NCBI GenBank assembly: GCA_905221605.1
Contig: CAJNDS010002317.1
Span: forward strand, 1 to 62,000
Source of the DNA: Symbiodinium natans
Taxonomy: Eukaryota; Sar; Dinophyceae; Suessiales; Symbiodiniaceae
DNA length: 62,000 bases
Direction of reading: 5' to 3'
Shown here one piece after another: positions 21,607 to 32,198 of this stretch. How positions within the stretch are numbered: position 1 is the stretch's first letter; every line of letters starts with the position of its first letter. The translations under genes were made by a program, and so were the position numbers. The notes under the pieces were generated by a model, which saw only the letters and a list, made by a program, of their open reading frames with translations, was not told where the DNA came from and made no database searches.

Positions 21607-22770
21607 CTACTCGTAACTTGTAGCCACTGTAGCCGCAAACATAAGCCTGGACATCTCTGCCCTGCCTTTCTCAAGTTTGCCGACTTCGGGCGATTGCACC
21701 AGGGGCTCCCGTCTCACAGGGGCCGCGTGGTCCTGGGCCAGGACCTTGTATTCTACAGGCCCAGAAAGCACATCCATGGCTTGCTGCGCTGCCTTTCGGC
21801 GTGACTCAACTTTTGCTGGATCCGATATCGCCGTCGTGCTCTCCTGCTTGGCATCCTGCTTGACAGCACCTTTCTTGTTAGCCTGCGCTTCAAGCTTGCC
21901 TTCACTTGCAGCGGCTGTGCCGACGGCGCTCTCGGTCTTGTCTGCCTTGTCTGCTAGGCCTTGATCGGCCGGAGCCTCCTCAGGGGCTGCAGGGGGCGTC
22001 TGCTTTTCATGGAAAGACTCCAGCGCTTTGCGGCCATCCTTGTCCAGCGGTCTTAGCAGCTGTTCGAGACCAAAAGGCTCGCCGTCAATTAATGCCCACG
22101 CCTCCTCCCCAATATCTGCCACTTTCTTTCTCGAGCTCTCCTCAAAACGGAGCCACGCATAACCACCGACTTTGTGAGGTGTTCCCATGAGTATCCGGCC
22201 TGCATGTACGACTCCCACAATCTTGCCCTTCAGTGAAGGAGAGACTCGTACTGCCACCTTACCATGAGCCACCTCATATCGGCCTGCATAGCCCAATGCC
22301 TGTGGCTGTCGCTGCTCAGAGGCCTGAAGGAGGTCATCCAGCCCAAACTCAACGCCTGTTACCAGTGCCCAAGCCGAGTCGGCTAGCGCACCCAGGGCTT
22401 TGCAGCACCGGGATGAAACGTGTAGCCACTGCTGGCCTCCGACCTCCTCCACTGCTCCCAACAGCTGCGCCCCTTTGACCGCGGCGCCCACAATTTTTGA
22501 CTCTCTTGACGGCTTCTCCCTCAGTGCCACCTGGCGAAGAACATCGAAGCATTGCAGCTCGTGGTCATTCTCCTCTTGGACACCTTCGACGGGCTTCACC
22601 TTCTCACGGGGTGAGTCCTTCGTGTCTGGACTTGGCGGTGCCTCGTTCGCCTCCTCATCAGCACCTTTGGGCCCGTGACCTGGGAGATCTGGCTCTTGAC
22701 TTGCTGCATCACGTGCATTGTCATGCTGACCTTCACGATGATCGCCGTCGAGCCCATTCTCTTCAGTCAC
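21607..22770 (-). CDS. SH3b-like repeat protein (two full repeats and one partial)
   Basis: About 387 open codons. The upstream end has no ATG but sits just after a likely acceptor (CATCTGCGCAG near 22774), so a first exon is missing. An acidic, Pro-rich start leads to two repeats of about 90 residues: FDVLRQVALREKPSRESKIV...WALVTGVEFGLDDLL, and YEVAHGKVAVRVSPSLKGK...WALIDGEPFGLEQLL. Both have the VAVR.SPS..GKIVG...G..W pattern of bacterial-type SH3 (SH3b) domains, which generally bind peptides or cell-wall-type ligands. An Ala/Lys/Glu-rich linker follows. A third repeat (VEYKVLAQDHAAPVRREPLV) stops after KLEKGRA, after which the text looks like intron read-through, so the third repeat probably continues in a downstream exon I could not place. 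Confidence 0.65.
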   Translation of the reverse strand: MTEENGLDGDHREGQHDNARDAASQEPDLPGHGPKGADEEANEAPPSPDTKDSPREKVKPVEGVQEENDHELQCFDVLRQVALREKPSRESKIVGAAVKGAQLLGAVEEVGGQQWLHVSSRCCKALGALADSAWALVTGVEFGLDDLLQASEQRQPQALGYAGRYEVAHGKVAVRVSPSLKGKIVGVVHAGRILMGTPHKVGGYAWLRFEESSRKKVADIGEEAWALIDGEPFGLEQLLRPLDKDGRKALESFHEKQTPPAAPEEAPADQGLADKADKTESAVGTAAASEGKLEAQANKKGAVKQDAKQESTTAISDPAKVESRRKAAQQAMDVLSGPVEYKVLAQDHAAPVRREPLVQSPEVGKLEKGRAEMSRLMFAATVATSYE

Positions 22771-22949
22771 GGCCTGCGCAGATGCAGTGATTGGAACTCC
22801 CCACCCCGAGATACAAGAGAAGACATTCTACCAGACCAGCAGACCACAGGGTTTGCATTCCCATCCAACTATGTTTGTTTGTTTTCCTGCAATGGCACAT
22901 GAGCATTTGATCAGGGACCCGGGGAAGTGGGTTCCCTTTTCGTCACCCC

Positions 22950-23470
22950 CTGAAGCCGAAACTCGAAGCTGAAATTCGGCGCGTGCTTACTGAAGTCGAG
23001 AATCGGCTGAAGTCGAAACTCGAAGCCGAAATTCCGGTTTGTCAGCGGCTGAAGCCTATAATGTTCGTGTTCGGTCCTCCGAGGGCCAAAGCCGAAAATG
23101 TCCCTGAAGCCTAAATTCGGCGCCCAATTCGAACCACGCAAAAAACTCGAAAATGGCCCTGAAGCTTAAATTCGGCGCTGAAGCCGAAATTCGGTCCTCC
23201 GAGGACTGAAGCCTAAAATGGCTGAAGCTGAAGTTCGGTCTTCCGAGGCCTGAAGCCTAAATGGCCCCTGAAGCTTAAATTTTGCGCTGAAGCCGAGATT
23301 CGGTCTTCCGAGGCCTGACGCCGAAAATGACTCTGAGCCTTAAATTCGGCGTCGAAGCCGAAATTCGGTCTTCCGAGGCCTGAAGCCTAAAATGGTTCTG
23401 AAGCCCAATTCGGCGCTTAAATTCGGTTTTGTGAGGGTTGAAACCGAAAATGGCCCGGAAGTCTAAGCCC
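22950..23470. repeat. diverged 50-70 bp minisatellite with GCCGAAATTCGG core
   Basis: Eight or so imperfect copies of a unit built from GAAGCCGAAATTCGG, TCTTCCGAGGCCTGAAGCC and TAAAATGGC. The near-palindrome CCGAAATTCGG recurs. Long open frames here are by-products of the repeat. Confidence 0.85.
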
Positions 23471-24159
23471 AAGATAGGCTGAATGATCCCATAGATTGAG
23501 GTTCATCTGATCAACAAGGGCAAGTGCATGGCAGAGCGTTCACCCGCATACAGTTCTCCCTGTGACTATTTCTGAGGAATCCAGGCGAGTGGAGTCTCGA
23601 AAAAAACGCTCGCAGCAGTCGACAGACCGTGCTAAACCCCCGCACCACAGCCCACCGTACTGTACCACCTCCCAACACCCCCTCCCGAGCCACCGTACCG
23701 TAGCGTCGATTCAAGGTTTTTTTATTGCGACGGATCCAAGTCATGTCCCCATAGTTCCGTGCCGTCCCAAACCCCCCGTCCCCCCGTACTGGTTTGGAGG
23801 GGGGGGGGGGGTTGGGCACGGTGCGGCACCGCACCACACGCAACCCGAATCTACTGTAATTACCGCCACCGCCCTCCCTAACCGTACACACGCGCTTGCG
23901 GACTGTGCAAGTCCATGGCTCTGGATCCAAGCGAGCAAGCGTGAGTGCCAAACCTTGAAATTGTTTTCGAAGTGCAGCACAAGAACATGGCTCCTATTTC
24001 TTTCCATGTTTTTTTGTGGCGCTTTGCCTTGGAGCAAAACGGCATCCAGCAGGCAGGACAAAAGCTGGCTCCTGAGCTTTGCCCAGTTGCTGCGGGGCCT
24101 TTCACCTGACAAGGACCTTCACAGGGCATATTTCGGGATCGCAAAAATTAGTCGAGCCC
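23471..24159. other. no assignable gene; poly-G run
   Basis: A run of 14 G lies near 23799-23812. Overlapping open frames on both strands lack domains. Confidence 0.35.
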
Positions 24160-24475
24160 GCAGGCCCCCAGTCCCGCCAGTCCCCGCCACCTCGTAGTCC
24201 CTCCCAGCTTCCCAGTCCCTCGAAATAAAACCCTCGACCTCCCCTGACTAAACGTGATTCTGCAGCAGTAGGAAGGCGAAACCAATATGCCCTGCCCCCC
24301 CCCCCCCCCCTCCTGTAAACAGTGCGGTCCGTTCGCAGTCCCTCCCAGTCCCTTCCCAATCCCTCCCCTCCCAATCCCTCCCCTCCCAATCCCTCCCAGT
24401 CCCTCCCAGTCCCTTGCAGTCCCTCCCTTGCCATTCCCTCGAAGTCCCTTCCCGGTCCCTTCCCAATCCCCGCCT
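24160..24475 (+). repeat. CCCTCCCAGT/CCCTCCCAAT minisatellite
   Basis: A 10-11 bp pyrimidine-rich unit repeated about 15 times (24330-24475), with scattered copies from 24160 and a poly-C run near 24295-24310. Confidence 0.85.
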
Positions 24476-24504
24476 TCCTGTAAAGCACTGCAGCCTTGCA
24501 CGGC

Positions 24505-24775
24505 TCGGCAGGGGCTCATACGAATTTCGTCTTCGGGGCCGAATTTCGTCTTCGGGGCCGACATTCGGGCCGAATTGAGTCTTCTGCACCGAGTTTTGGC
24601 CAAATGCATCCAAATGCTCATTGACCCGGCAAACCGGGTCCCGTTTTCCGAAGGGGGGGGGGGCGAAGACGAAATTGCGAAGACGATGAAGACGAAATTG
24701 TTTGCAAGGACATGAAGCTGGAATTGTGCGCGAAGACGAAAGTTGAAGACGAAATTCGGGTTTAGGAAGCACTGA
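24505..24775 (+). repeat. GAAGACGAAATT / TTCGTCTTCGGGG repeats
   Basis: GAATTTCGTCTTCGGGGCC occurs twice in tandem near 24520-24560, and its complement-like GAAGACGAAATT recurs at 24660-24760, so the arms are inverted relative to each other. A G9 run is near 24655. Confidence 0.7.
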
Positions 24776-24789
24776 AGAGGAAATCAAAA

Positions 24790-25405
24790 AGGCGGCCTCC
24801 TTCCTGCCGTCCTCTTCCACTTCGTTTTGTGTGGTCGCGGGTGCCGCCAGGTCGTCGGAGCCAGGACTTCTTTGAGTGCCAGCCTCTTCTTGAGTTTCCA
24901 CGCCTTGTCGAAGCTTTGCAGCTTTCTGCCTTGCTTCTTCTGCGAGCCTCTCTAGCGGGTCTTGGGTCTGAGCCTCTGCAGTATCGCAGCTCTCGCTCTG
25001 CGTACTACTTCCGCCTGGCTCCGGCCCTGATTGTTGAGCTTGCTCTTCTTCGGCACTCTTGGTGTCCTGCTCCTGCTCGCTGGGGTGTTCCCCTTGCTGC
25101 TGTGCCTCGCTCCCTTGACTCGTTTGCTCCTCCTGTGTGTTCTGCTCCTTGTCCTGCTGCGTCTGCTGCTGCTGTCTAGCTTCCTCCTCTGCTTTCTCTC
25201 TAGCTCTAGCTTCTCTCTCTTTCTCTGCCTCCTCGGCCTTTCGCTTGGCTTCAGCCTCTTCGGCCTCTTTCCGTCTGGACTCTTCTGCTCTCTTCGCCTC
25301 AGCCTCCTCTGCTTTGCGCCTCTCCTGTGCCTTGCGGAGTTCTTCGGCCTGTCTCTTGGCCTCCTCCCGCTGGCGCTGTTCCTCAGCTCGTCGTGCGGCT
25401 TCAGC
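24790..25405 (-). CDS. Lys/Glu/Ala/Arg-rich coiled-coil protein exon
   Basis: The frame is open upstream to 25432 but has no ATG. A clear acceptor (GTACAGTTGCCCAG) places the exon start at 25405. The first 80 residues are an almost pure charged helix (EAARRAEEQRQREEAKRQAE, then AEKEREARAREKAEEEARQQ), followed by a Gln/Ser/Glu-rich linker and a second helix (LERLAEEARQKAAKLRQG). The 3' limit is uncertain; after about 24790 the frame runs into repeats. A likely preceding exon lies at about 25525-25590 (LEELECQELAAKKAAEA), which would continue the helix across an intron of about 115 bp. This is generic coiled coil; no specific family can be named. Confidence 0.5.
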
Positions 25406-25589
25406 CTGGGCAACTGTACCGCCACTTGACACTTAAAAAACATATGGCACTTCCAACAAACAGCGCTCCCGCTAACTCGGCTAAGCAATTCTGCAAGATT
25501 CCCAGATTCCCTGCGATGCTCCTCTGGCCTCGGCCGCCTTCTTGGCTGCCAGCTCCTGGCACTCAAGTTCTTCGAGCCCGGGTGAAGCA

Positions 25590-25820
25590 TCGAGACGCAG
25601 ACAAACAGAGACACAGACAGAGACAGAGAAACACAGGCAGACAGGCAAAGAGACAGCAGGCGGAAGAAAGACAGAGCTAAGAAACAGACAGACAGAGGAC
25701 GACACAGGACAGGACGGGACAGGGAACAGACAGAGAGGCAAAGAGAAGCGGAGAGGCAAAGCGAGAGACAGAGAGAGGCAGAGACAGAAGACAGGAGATA
25801 GAGGACAAAGGACAAAGGGC
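25590..25820 (+). repeat. GACA/GACAGA purine-rich repeat
   Basis: Imperfect AGACAGAGACA and GGACAGGACGGGACAG units over 230 bp. Confidence 0.85.
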
Positions 25821-27128
25821 GAAGGACAGCCTGACCAGCAAGCCACAACCAAAGCACCCCCGTATCCCCCAACAGCAAAACAGGATCATGTCTATGGACA
25901 GCAGCCCTGAAAGGGGGCTCTTGCTTTCACAAGAGCAGGTGTTACCCTTGCTTGTGGGCCTGGAAGGCTTTGGGAGGGTTGTTTGAGCTGAAGAATGAGG
26001 TTGTTGGGCAGCAACCCTCGACTGAGACTCAAATGCATAGTGCGCCAAAAAATTGAGGGCTCATTTTCAATTGTCAACTCAAGCAACCCCTCGCAAGGTT
26101 GCCGCCTAAGAAACCAGAGCAAGGCGAACGTTCCGAAGGTGCCACGCTTTCGGCAGTGCCGTGTTGCAGAATCAGGGTAATGCTGAGAAAAGTTTTTGGC
26201 CCTGGGGGGGGGGGGGGAGGTTCCGGTCAGGGGGGGTGCCCCTCCCCCGCCCTTATCAGGGGACACCGCAGGGAGGAGACACAAACAGAGACAGAGACAG
26301 GGACAGAGACAGTGACAGTGACAGAGACAGGACTCGCCGGACAGTACAGGACAGTGCAGGACAGTACAACAGTACAGGATTGTACAGGACTGTACAGGAC
26401 TGTACAGGACTGGTCTCCTCAGCCGTGGGAACGCCGAAGTAGGCTCCTGTTGGAGCTCCGCAAAGGTGCTCGACCTGGGCGAGCCGAGAGGATGCTCACG
26501 AATGCTACAGCAGAACGCTGCTGTAGCTCCGATTGGCGCCTCGTGGCAGCAGGAGCGGACGTACGCGTTCTCCGCAAACTCCCTGAGACCATGCTGGATA
26601 GCTCGTAGTGGTACAGCGACGCAGGTGACGCGTGGCAGGGCGGAAGGCCAAAGGCGAATGATGGGATGCTCGCCTGATACCAGCCTTCATGGCATTGTAT
26701 CCCTCCTGCAGGATCACTGCGGGACTGGGTGCACAGGTGTAGGGGAGGGGGCCCAGAGGGGGGGAGGTGTGTGCTATGTCACGCAGCTGCTCCCAACTTC
26801 CTCTGTGGTGGGGAAGTCGAACCTTTTCATGATGGGGTTCCACTCCTGCCAGCAGTTGCTGCCCGGTCCACAGGCCTCTACTCAGCGCGAAACCCCCATG
26901 AGCCTGCGTAATCAACACCCGCCGATGCTGTTCCATGTGCACCCCGCCGCGCTGCTCGATATTTTGCAGCGTCCTGCGGCCGCGAGGCTAAGACTCTGAG
27001 CGCCTCTGTGGCAACTGGTCACTGGCTGCCAGTGCATGATCCCAATGGATAGAAGCTCCTGGTAACAGCAGGTGTCAGCAGGGATTCCCTGAAAGCCTTG
27101 GACTGCAGTTGCACATGGACATCGACGA
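25821..27128. other. no assignable gene, microsatellite inside
   Basis: Open frames on both strands at 26466-27000 overlap and neither shows a domain. A run of 14-15 G lies near 26202-26216. Confidence 0.35.
26279..26412 (+). repeat. (GACAGA)n then (GTACAGGACT)n repeats
   Basis: GACAGAGACAGG units change at about 26340 to ACAGTACAGG and TGTACAGGAC units. Confidence 0.9.
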
Positions 27129-27170
27129 CCCTAAACCCTAACCCTAAACCCTAAACCTTAAACCCTAAAC
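27129..27170 (-). repeat. telomere-like tract (CCCTAAA)
   Basis: Six units, one CCCTAA and one CCTTAAA variant. Confidence 0.9.
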
Positions 27171-27296
27171 AAGTCTGGTGCCTTGAGAATCTCCTTGGCC
27201 TCACCCAGGAACATGGGCCTCCCCCGTATTTGCCGAGGGATGGCCTCCTGAAAAGACATGGCACGAAAGTTACCACTTCCTGGACTAGAGAACCAA

Positions 27297-27510
27297 TATT
27301 AATAGTAATAATAATAATACTATAGTAAGAATACTAATAATCATCTCCCAAAACCCCAAACGCCCACATGTGCCTGTGGTTTTGCCGACACAGGAGCAGG
27401 CGTCGGCTTCTCCGCGGTCGCGCGGCTGGATTGGATCTGACACAGTTTGGGGGGAAAGGATACTATTCATAATACTAATAATAATACTATTAATAATAAC
27501 AATAATAACC

Positions 27511-27553
<43 letters not shown>
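27297..27553 (+). repeat. AAT-rich microsatellites
   Basis: Short ATAATAATA run at 27297-27330 and a longer (AAT)n run at 27469-27553, with about 140 bp of unique sequence between. Confidence 0.92.
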
Positions 27554-27626
27554 GTCAGGGTGCGAAAGGGTCCTTTGCGCTTGCTTGCTGCGCTGCGCAC
27601 TTATCCTGGAATCTGAATTTTTCTTT

Positions 27627-27733
27627 GGGGGGGGTGTTACGAACATAGGGGTCCCCTAGTTTAGCCTTCCACATAGTAGGATTCCCTCATAATCAGGACC
27701 CCAACAAGACACCCCTAATTTCGGAAAGCCCCC
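27627..27733. mobile_element. F1 element
   Basis: Left end GGGGGGTGTTACGAACATAG, internal CATAGTAGGATTCCC and TCATAATCAGGACCCC, right end ACACCCCTAATTTCGG then AAAGCCCCC. Confidence 0.85.
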
Positions 27734-27874
27734 TTTTTCGTCTTCGTTCTGCAAACGCAATCATGTCGAAACCACTTTCCGCGCGGGCCTCCTCTTGCTT
27801 CCAGCTTCGGCCCTCACCATTGCTGGCCTTGCTTCAGCGAAGCTGTGGTAACATGTTATGATCGACTTTGCTGA

Positions 27875-27904
27875 GTTTAGTGTTTAGGGTTTAGGGTTTA
27901 GGGG
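27875..27904 (+). repeat. short telomere-like tract (TTTAGGG)
   Basis: Four units, the first TTTAGTG. Confidence 0.85.
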
Positions 27905-28051
27905 AGCTTCTTGACCAGAAGCTTCTGCAGAATGAGTGCTGCGCTTTCAGCCTGAACAGCGCCCCAGGGACCATCCGCAGCTGGCGCTCCACCTCACATC
28001 TCAGCACGACCCCGTCGAAAAGATGGTTGCCTTTGAGAGGCCGATGCTGAG

Positions 28052-28145
28052 CCCGAAACCCTAAGCCCTAAACCCTAATCAACCCGAAATCCTAAACCCT
28101 AAACCCTAAACCCAAAACCCAAAACCCAAAACCCTAAACCCTAAG
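28052..28145 (-). repeat. telomere-like tract (CCCTAAA) with CCCAAAA block
   Basis: CCCTAAA units surround a block of three CCCAAAA variants. Confidence 0.9.
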
Positions 28146-28240
28146 AAGACCCGGACATCCTGCTCGTCTGGTTGCACAGCTTGCCTCGTGGGAAACCAGC
28201 CGGATGCCTGGCTGATGGCCATGCTCCTCCGGAGGTTAAA

Positions 28241-28396
28241 TTTTCGGTGTTTCTGAAATTAGGGGGGTTTAGGGTTTAGGGCTTAGGGTTCAGAGTTTAG
28301 GGTTGAGGGTTGAGGGTTTAGGGGTACATTACTGGGGTCCCTATATGATTAAGGGATCCTACTATATTGGGGGCCCCCTAGTTTCGTCAACCCCCC
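28241..28396. mobile_element. F1 element carrying a telomere-like tract inside
   Basis: Left end TTTCTGAAATTAGGGG, then about 60 bp of TTTAGGG-type repeat (28261-28324), then the rest of F1: GGGGTACATTACTGGGGTCC, AAGGGATCCTACTAT, and right end CTAGTTTCGTCAACCCCCC. The repeat lies exactly at the TTAGGGGTACC motif. Confidence 0.85.
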
Positions 28397-28940
28397 AAGT
28401 TTTTCAGAAGTAGAACTTATGCCAGTGTGCTGTGACACAACTGCAAGACGGGAACACAAGAGGAATTCCATTATCCTTGCTACCTTTTGCGGGCCGTTAA
28501 TGCGGCAGCCATACCGCTCTCAACTCTGATCCACACAAGCATCAGAGGCTCGTCAAAGGAAACTGAGCGGCGGCTCAGGTGGAGCTATGAGCTAGGCAAA
28601 GCTTCGTCCCATGACTGAACCTTCGCTCAGTAGCAAAAGCTATACGAAATGCGCCTGGACAAAGCGTAGCCCTCAGGGGGTCTGCGGCAAAGCCGCGCAG
28701 ACAGCACTGCTCCATTTTTGGAAGCCATGCTTTTGCAAACAACTTACGGAAGAGAATCTGCCCCTTAAAGGCGCACTACCCCATCAACGCCAAGCGTTGG
28801 GCGTTGCGGGCTACATATAACTTTTTAATGTACAAGAATGTCAGATCTCTGAAAGTCTCAGATCGGAAGCAGCATTGCACCTGTCAGAATCACACATTTC
28901 GAGCTACTGACTTCCCTGGCCCCCGAACCAAGTGTGAGGG
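28397..28940. other. no assignable gene
   Basis: Unique sequence. A 69-codon plus-strand frame at 28611-28820 has no domain. Confidence 0.4.
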
Positions 28941-29015
28941 GCCCCTAAACCCTAAACCCTAAACCCTAAACCCTAAACTCTAGACCCCAAACCCCAAACC
29001 CTAAACCCTAAACCC
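28941..29015 (-). repeat. telomere-like tract (CCCTAAA)
   Basis: Starts GGCCCCTAAACCCTAAA; the middle contains CCCCAAA variants. Confidence 0.92.
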
Positions 29016-29116
29016 TTCACCGCGCCTTCTTCGCGGGCAGCTTGCAACTTCCGCGCCTCCGCGTCCTCTGCCTCCGGAAATCCGACGGTGGGAATTGTGA
29101 AGACATCTTCAACTTG

Positions 29117-29211
29117 GGGTGTTCCCCCTTATAGTAACAGTCCTTAATTGGGATTATAACCGGGATGCTATAATCCGTATTAAGGATTGTTAGTATAAGG
29201 GGGAGCATCCC
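29117..29211. mobile_element. F4 palindromic element
   Basis: GGGTGTTCCCCCTTATA at the left pairs with TATAAGGGGGAGCATCCC at the right; inside, AACAGTCCTTAAT pairs with ATTAAGGATTGTT. A second, enlarged copy is at 51533-51699. Confidence 0.82.
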
Positions 29212-30390
29212 ACTCTTCAACCCTGGTGAATCAACAGAGCACGAAAGAAGGTGATTAAGGAGCCACGGCCTGAAAATCAAGAACAGCCATAACTCCTCAA
29301 ACCCAAAGAACAACGTTGTCGTGAAACCCAGCTGGAAAGCAGCAGCCGTGACTTTGATGCAACATTGCACGAGCAAGAGACCACCCTCCCCGAATGCGCG
29401 GACGTTCAAACGAGCGCAGGTTCGAGCAACACCCGGCTTTGAAATCGCAGGCCCCTGGGCTTCTTAAAATTTGCTGAGGCAGTGTGTTCAAAATCCCAAA
29501 CGCCCGCCGACCCAAGCTCGACCTCCTCGTTGCCGGTGCTATCAGCCGGACCTGGCAGGAACAGGCACTAGGAGCCGCTTGCCGAATAAGCGACGCCTGA
29601 GGAGCAAGCTTCTTAGGAACGCCCGAAAAGCGAAGAGCGACAACACTGCTGCACCGAGTGGCCTCACACACAGGGCGAGAGGACTGAGAAACTATGAGGA
29701 GGAGGGCCCTAGGCCCTTGTCGGTGCAATTCGCCCTGTTGACTCAGAAAATGCTCAGACACAAACATGCTCATGATCATCACGAGCGTCGAAAACCTGTC
29801 CACCAGGCATGTGAGCTGACCTCTTCTCACTGGCCTCAAAAGCCATCGAAACCCATTTTGCCTCCGCTTTGGTCCAGGATGGTGGTTCTCCTGTCGAGAG
29901 TCAGAGACCAAGACATGTTGTACACTTCAAGTCGGTGACGCCAAAACAGCGCATTTCCTGATGCCCCTTGACAGCGAACTTGACTTCAGCCGCTGCATCG
30001 TCAAAGCTCACAGAGACCTCCTGATTCCTGACGAAGGCTGTTTCTTGAACGGGTAATTTCGCCCCAGGAACTTCCGAACGATGGGAAACCAGACATGTCG
30101 CCTTTGGTCACTTGAGTCTGCCCTGAGTGACTAAGACGCTCACTTCTTTGCATCCAGGAGGACAGAGTGCTTGACGACCGGCTTCGGCAAGAGGTGAACG
30201 TCTGGAAGTGCCATGGGGCGGATCCGGCCACTCCTCGGCCACACGAGTTCATCCAGACCAGATGGCGGTGACGGCAATCACGGTAGCTGCTACGTGAGCA
30301 TGCGTGAGCCCGTGTGTATTTGAGCGCACTGGGAATATTTGGGCAAAAACCCAAGAAATCAACCCAATGGCTGTTGACGCAGCTATTAGT
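29212..30390. other. no assignable gene
   Basis: Long frames occur on both strands (29297-29911 minus, 29471-29938 plus). They overlap, lack domains and mostly lack an ATG, so I do not call either. Confidence 0.35.
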
Positions 30391-30438
30391 ACCCCTAAAC
30401 CCTAAACCCTAAACCCCAAACATCCCCAAACCCTAAAT
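30391..30438 (-). repeat. telomere-like tract starting at GTACCCC
   Basis: The left border reads AGTACCCCTAAACCCTAAA, the same GTACCCC that ends F1 elements; the rest of an F1 copy is not recognisable here. Confidence 0.85.
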
Positions 30439-30718
30439 CTGACGAGGTCTTGCGAAGCTTCTGCGATGTCCATCAGTAGCAGCTGCCAAGCCACGTGTAG
30501 AACTCTACGTCGCCCCGAGGAACCGTCGACAAATAGCAGCGGTTCCACTGGCAGTGCACTGGCCTAAGAAGGTGCTAAAGACTCAGAAAAAGTGACAAAG
30601 TGCGCTGCCAATGTCTGGCGCTAATCCCCAAAAATGCCGCCTGTCGCTACACTGTTGAATATTCCAGTCACGATTACCGTGCATCTGCGTCTGGTATCAC
30701 CTACAAGCCGGCTGGTAC

Positions 30719-31188
30719 CTAGTTTTTGCCGTTACCGCGACCAAGAGACTGATGACATATCGTTGAACCATCAAGCAGCGCTTGGCATACCTCCGAGCGT
30801 GGCCACTCGCGCTGAACTGAATCATGCGTGCGACTTGGGCCGTTTAAGCACGTGACTGCATGGTGGAATTTGTGGTCATGCCCGCCGACAACAACTGTTA
30901 TGACCTGGCGACAGGGGCTATGAAAGGGAGGCGCCACGATGTGTCTCAGGCAAGGGAGAGCAGCCAAAGCCTTTCTGATGTCGGTGAAGGCCGAAACCTC
31001 AACCGCCACGTAGGCCTGCGTTGCATGGGCAGAGCAATGGGCTCGCAGCTTGCGAGCACCTCACACAAAGCTGTCGTGTTCTGGATTCCTGTCAATTCCA
31101 CTGCAGCATATTCGCTTTTCAGTTGGACTTCGGTCAAAGAGGCGGACCGGTTGCTGATCGATGATGTACACACCCACGCCCACCGCAA
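30719..31188 (-). pseudogene. possible frame-broken coding segment, unknown protein
   Basis: Two minus-strand frames look protein-like and meet near 31010. The upstream one reads SLTEVQLKSEYAAVELTG and ALCEVLASCEPIALPM; the downstream one reads VAVEVSAFTDIRKALAAL and VITVVVGGHDHKFHHAV. A one-base shift between them would give one strand-rich segment of about 140 residues. A plus-strand frame (30860-31390, with ATG) overlaps and cannot be excluded. No family recognised. Confidence 0.28.
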
Positions 31189-31610
31189 AGTGGTTGAACA
31201 CTTGCCTGCAGCGATTGACTGTCAAAAATTTAAAGAGCTTCCACTTCTTGAGCCAGACACAGCTAGACAGATTAGCTCAAGAGGCTCTCGTCCTCAAACG
31301 TTCCACAGCACATCTCTCAGCATCTCTGGCCATATCACACGTTCCATAAAAACCCGTGAACTAGGTTGTCTATGGGCATTTGTGTTTTAAACGATGCACG
31401 ATGTGCTCCCTTGCCGCTGAGTCACACCGCAAGCCGTCTTAAGCTGAGGATTCCCAAAACAAGAAACTCATCAAAACACAGGGCCTGGGTGCTACATGAA
31501 GACCTGTCGAGACAGCAACAATACAGAACTTGTCCCTTCACCAAGGTCAAGGCGGGGGTACAACGTAAGCAGCATATCTGTTCCTTAGCTGTGCCAGCAG
31601 CAACGTGCAC

Positions 31611-31644
31611 AAACCCCAAACCCGAAACCCTAAACCCTAAACCT
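31611..31644 (-). repeat. short telomere-like tract (CCCTAAA)
   Basis: Four to five units ending in CCTTATATAAACC. Confidence 0.85.
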
Positions 31645-31764
31645 TATATAAACCGTTGGGACGTCGGAACCTGTGATCACTTCACACCGTCTCTATTGCC
31701 GGGCCATTCGGAAAAAGTCGCCTGCCGCAAAGGTGCTCTCTGTGCTTGGAGGGGGACCCCCTTT

Positions 31765-31806
31765 GTGAGCCCATGTGTGGGCGTGTTTGTGAGCCCATGT
31801 GTGGCA
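31765..31806 (+). repeat. tandem duplication of GTGAGCCCATGTGTGG
   Basis: Two copies with a period of 24 bp. Confidence 0.9.
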
Positions 31807-32198
31807 TGTTCTGAGAGGCCGGCTGGAGATTGAGTTTCGAATGATATGGCAGCTCCGCTTGGAAGAAGTACAGCCTTTTCAGGGCGAAGCTACCCTGGTC
31901 CATGAACTTCCAAGGAAGCACTGAACGCTCTGGGATTCTGGGTCATTCTGGCATGCGCGGCAACACGGCAAGCATCGCAGCAGCACCGAAAGTCTGAGGA
32001 GTCTGCTGCCCGTTCTCACCATTCCACACGAGAAGGTGGCCATTCTGGTCACAGCACAAGAGCATTGAGGGAGGATTTCGGGTTTAGGGTTGCGTGCACG
32101 AGGTCTTCCAGATATGCCGGCAACTGTGCAGCCGACCACGATGTGCTCCACGGCAATGCCATAAGCCAGCGTGTTATGCCTCCACCGCGGCAACCGAT

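Larger units (their letters stand above)
31189..32198. other. no assignable gene
   Basis: Contains a short telomere-like tract and a 24 bp duplication, listed separately. Confidence 0.4.

Noticed and set aside
24952-25878. A 308-codon minus-strand frame overlapping the coiled-coil exon
   Set aside because: Its first part is repeat translation (Leu/Ser/Cys from GACA repeats) and the rest is the coiled-coil exon out of frame.
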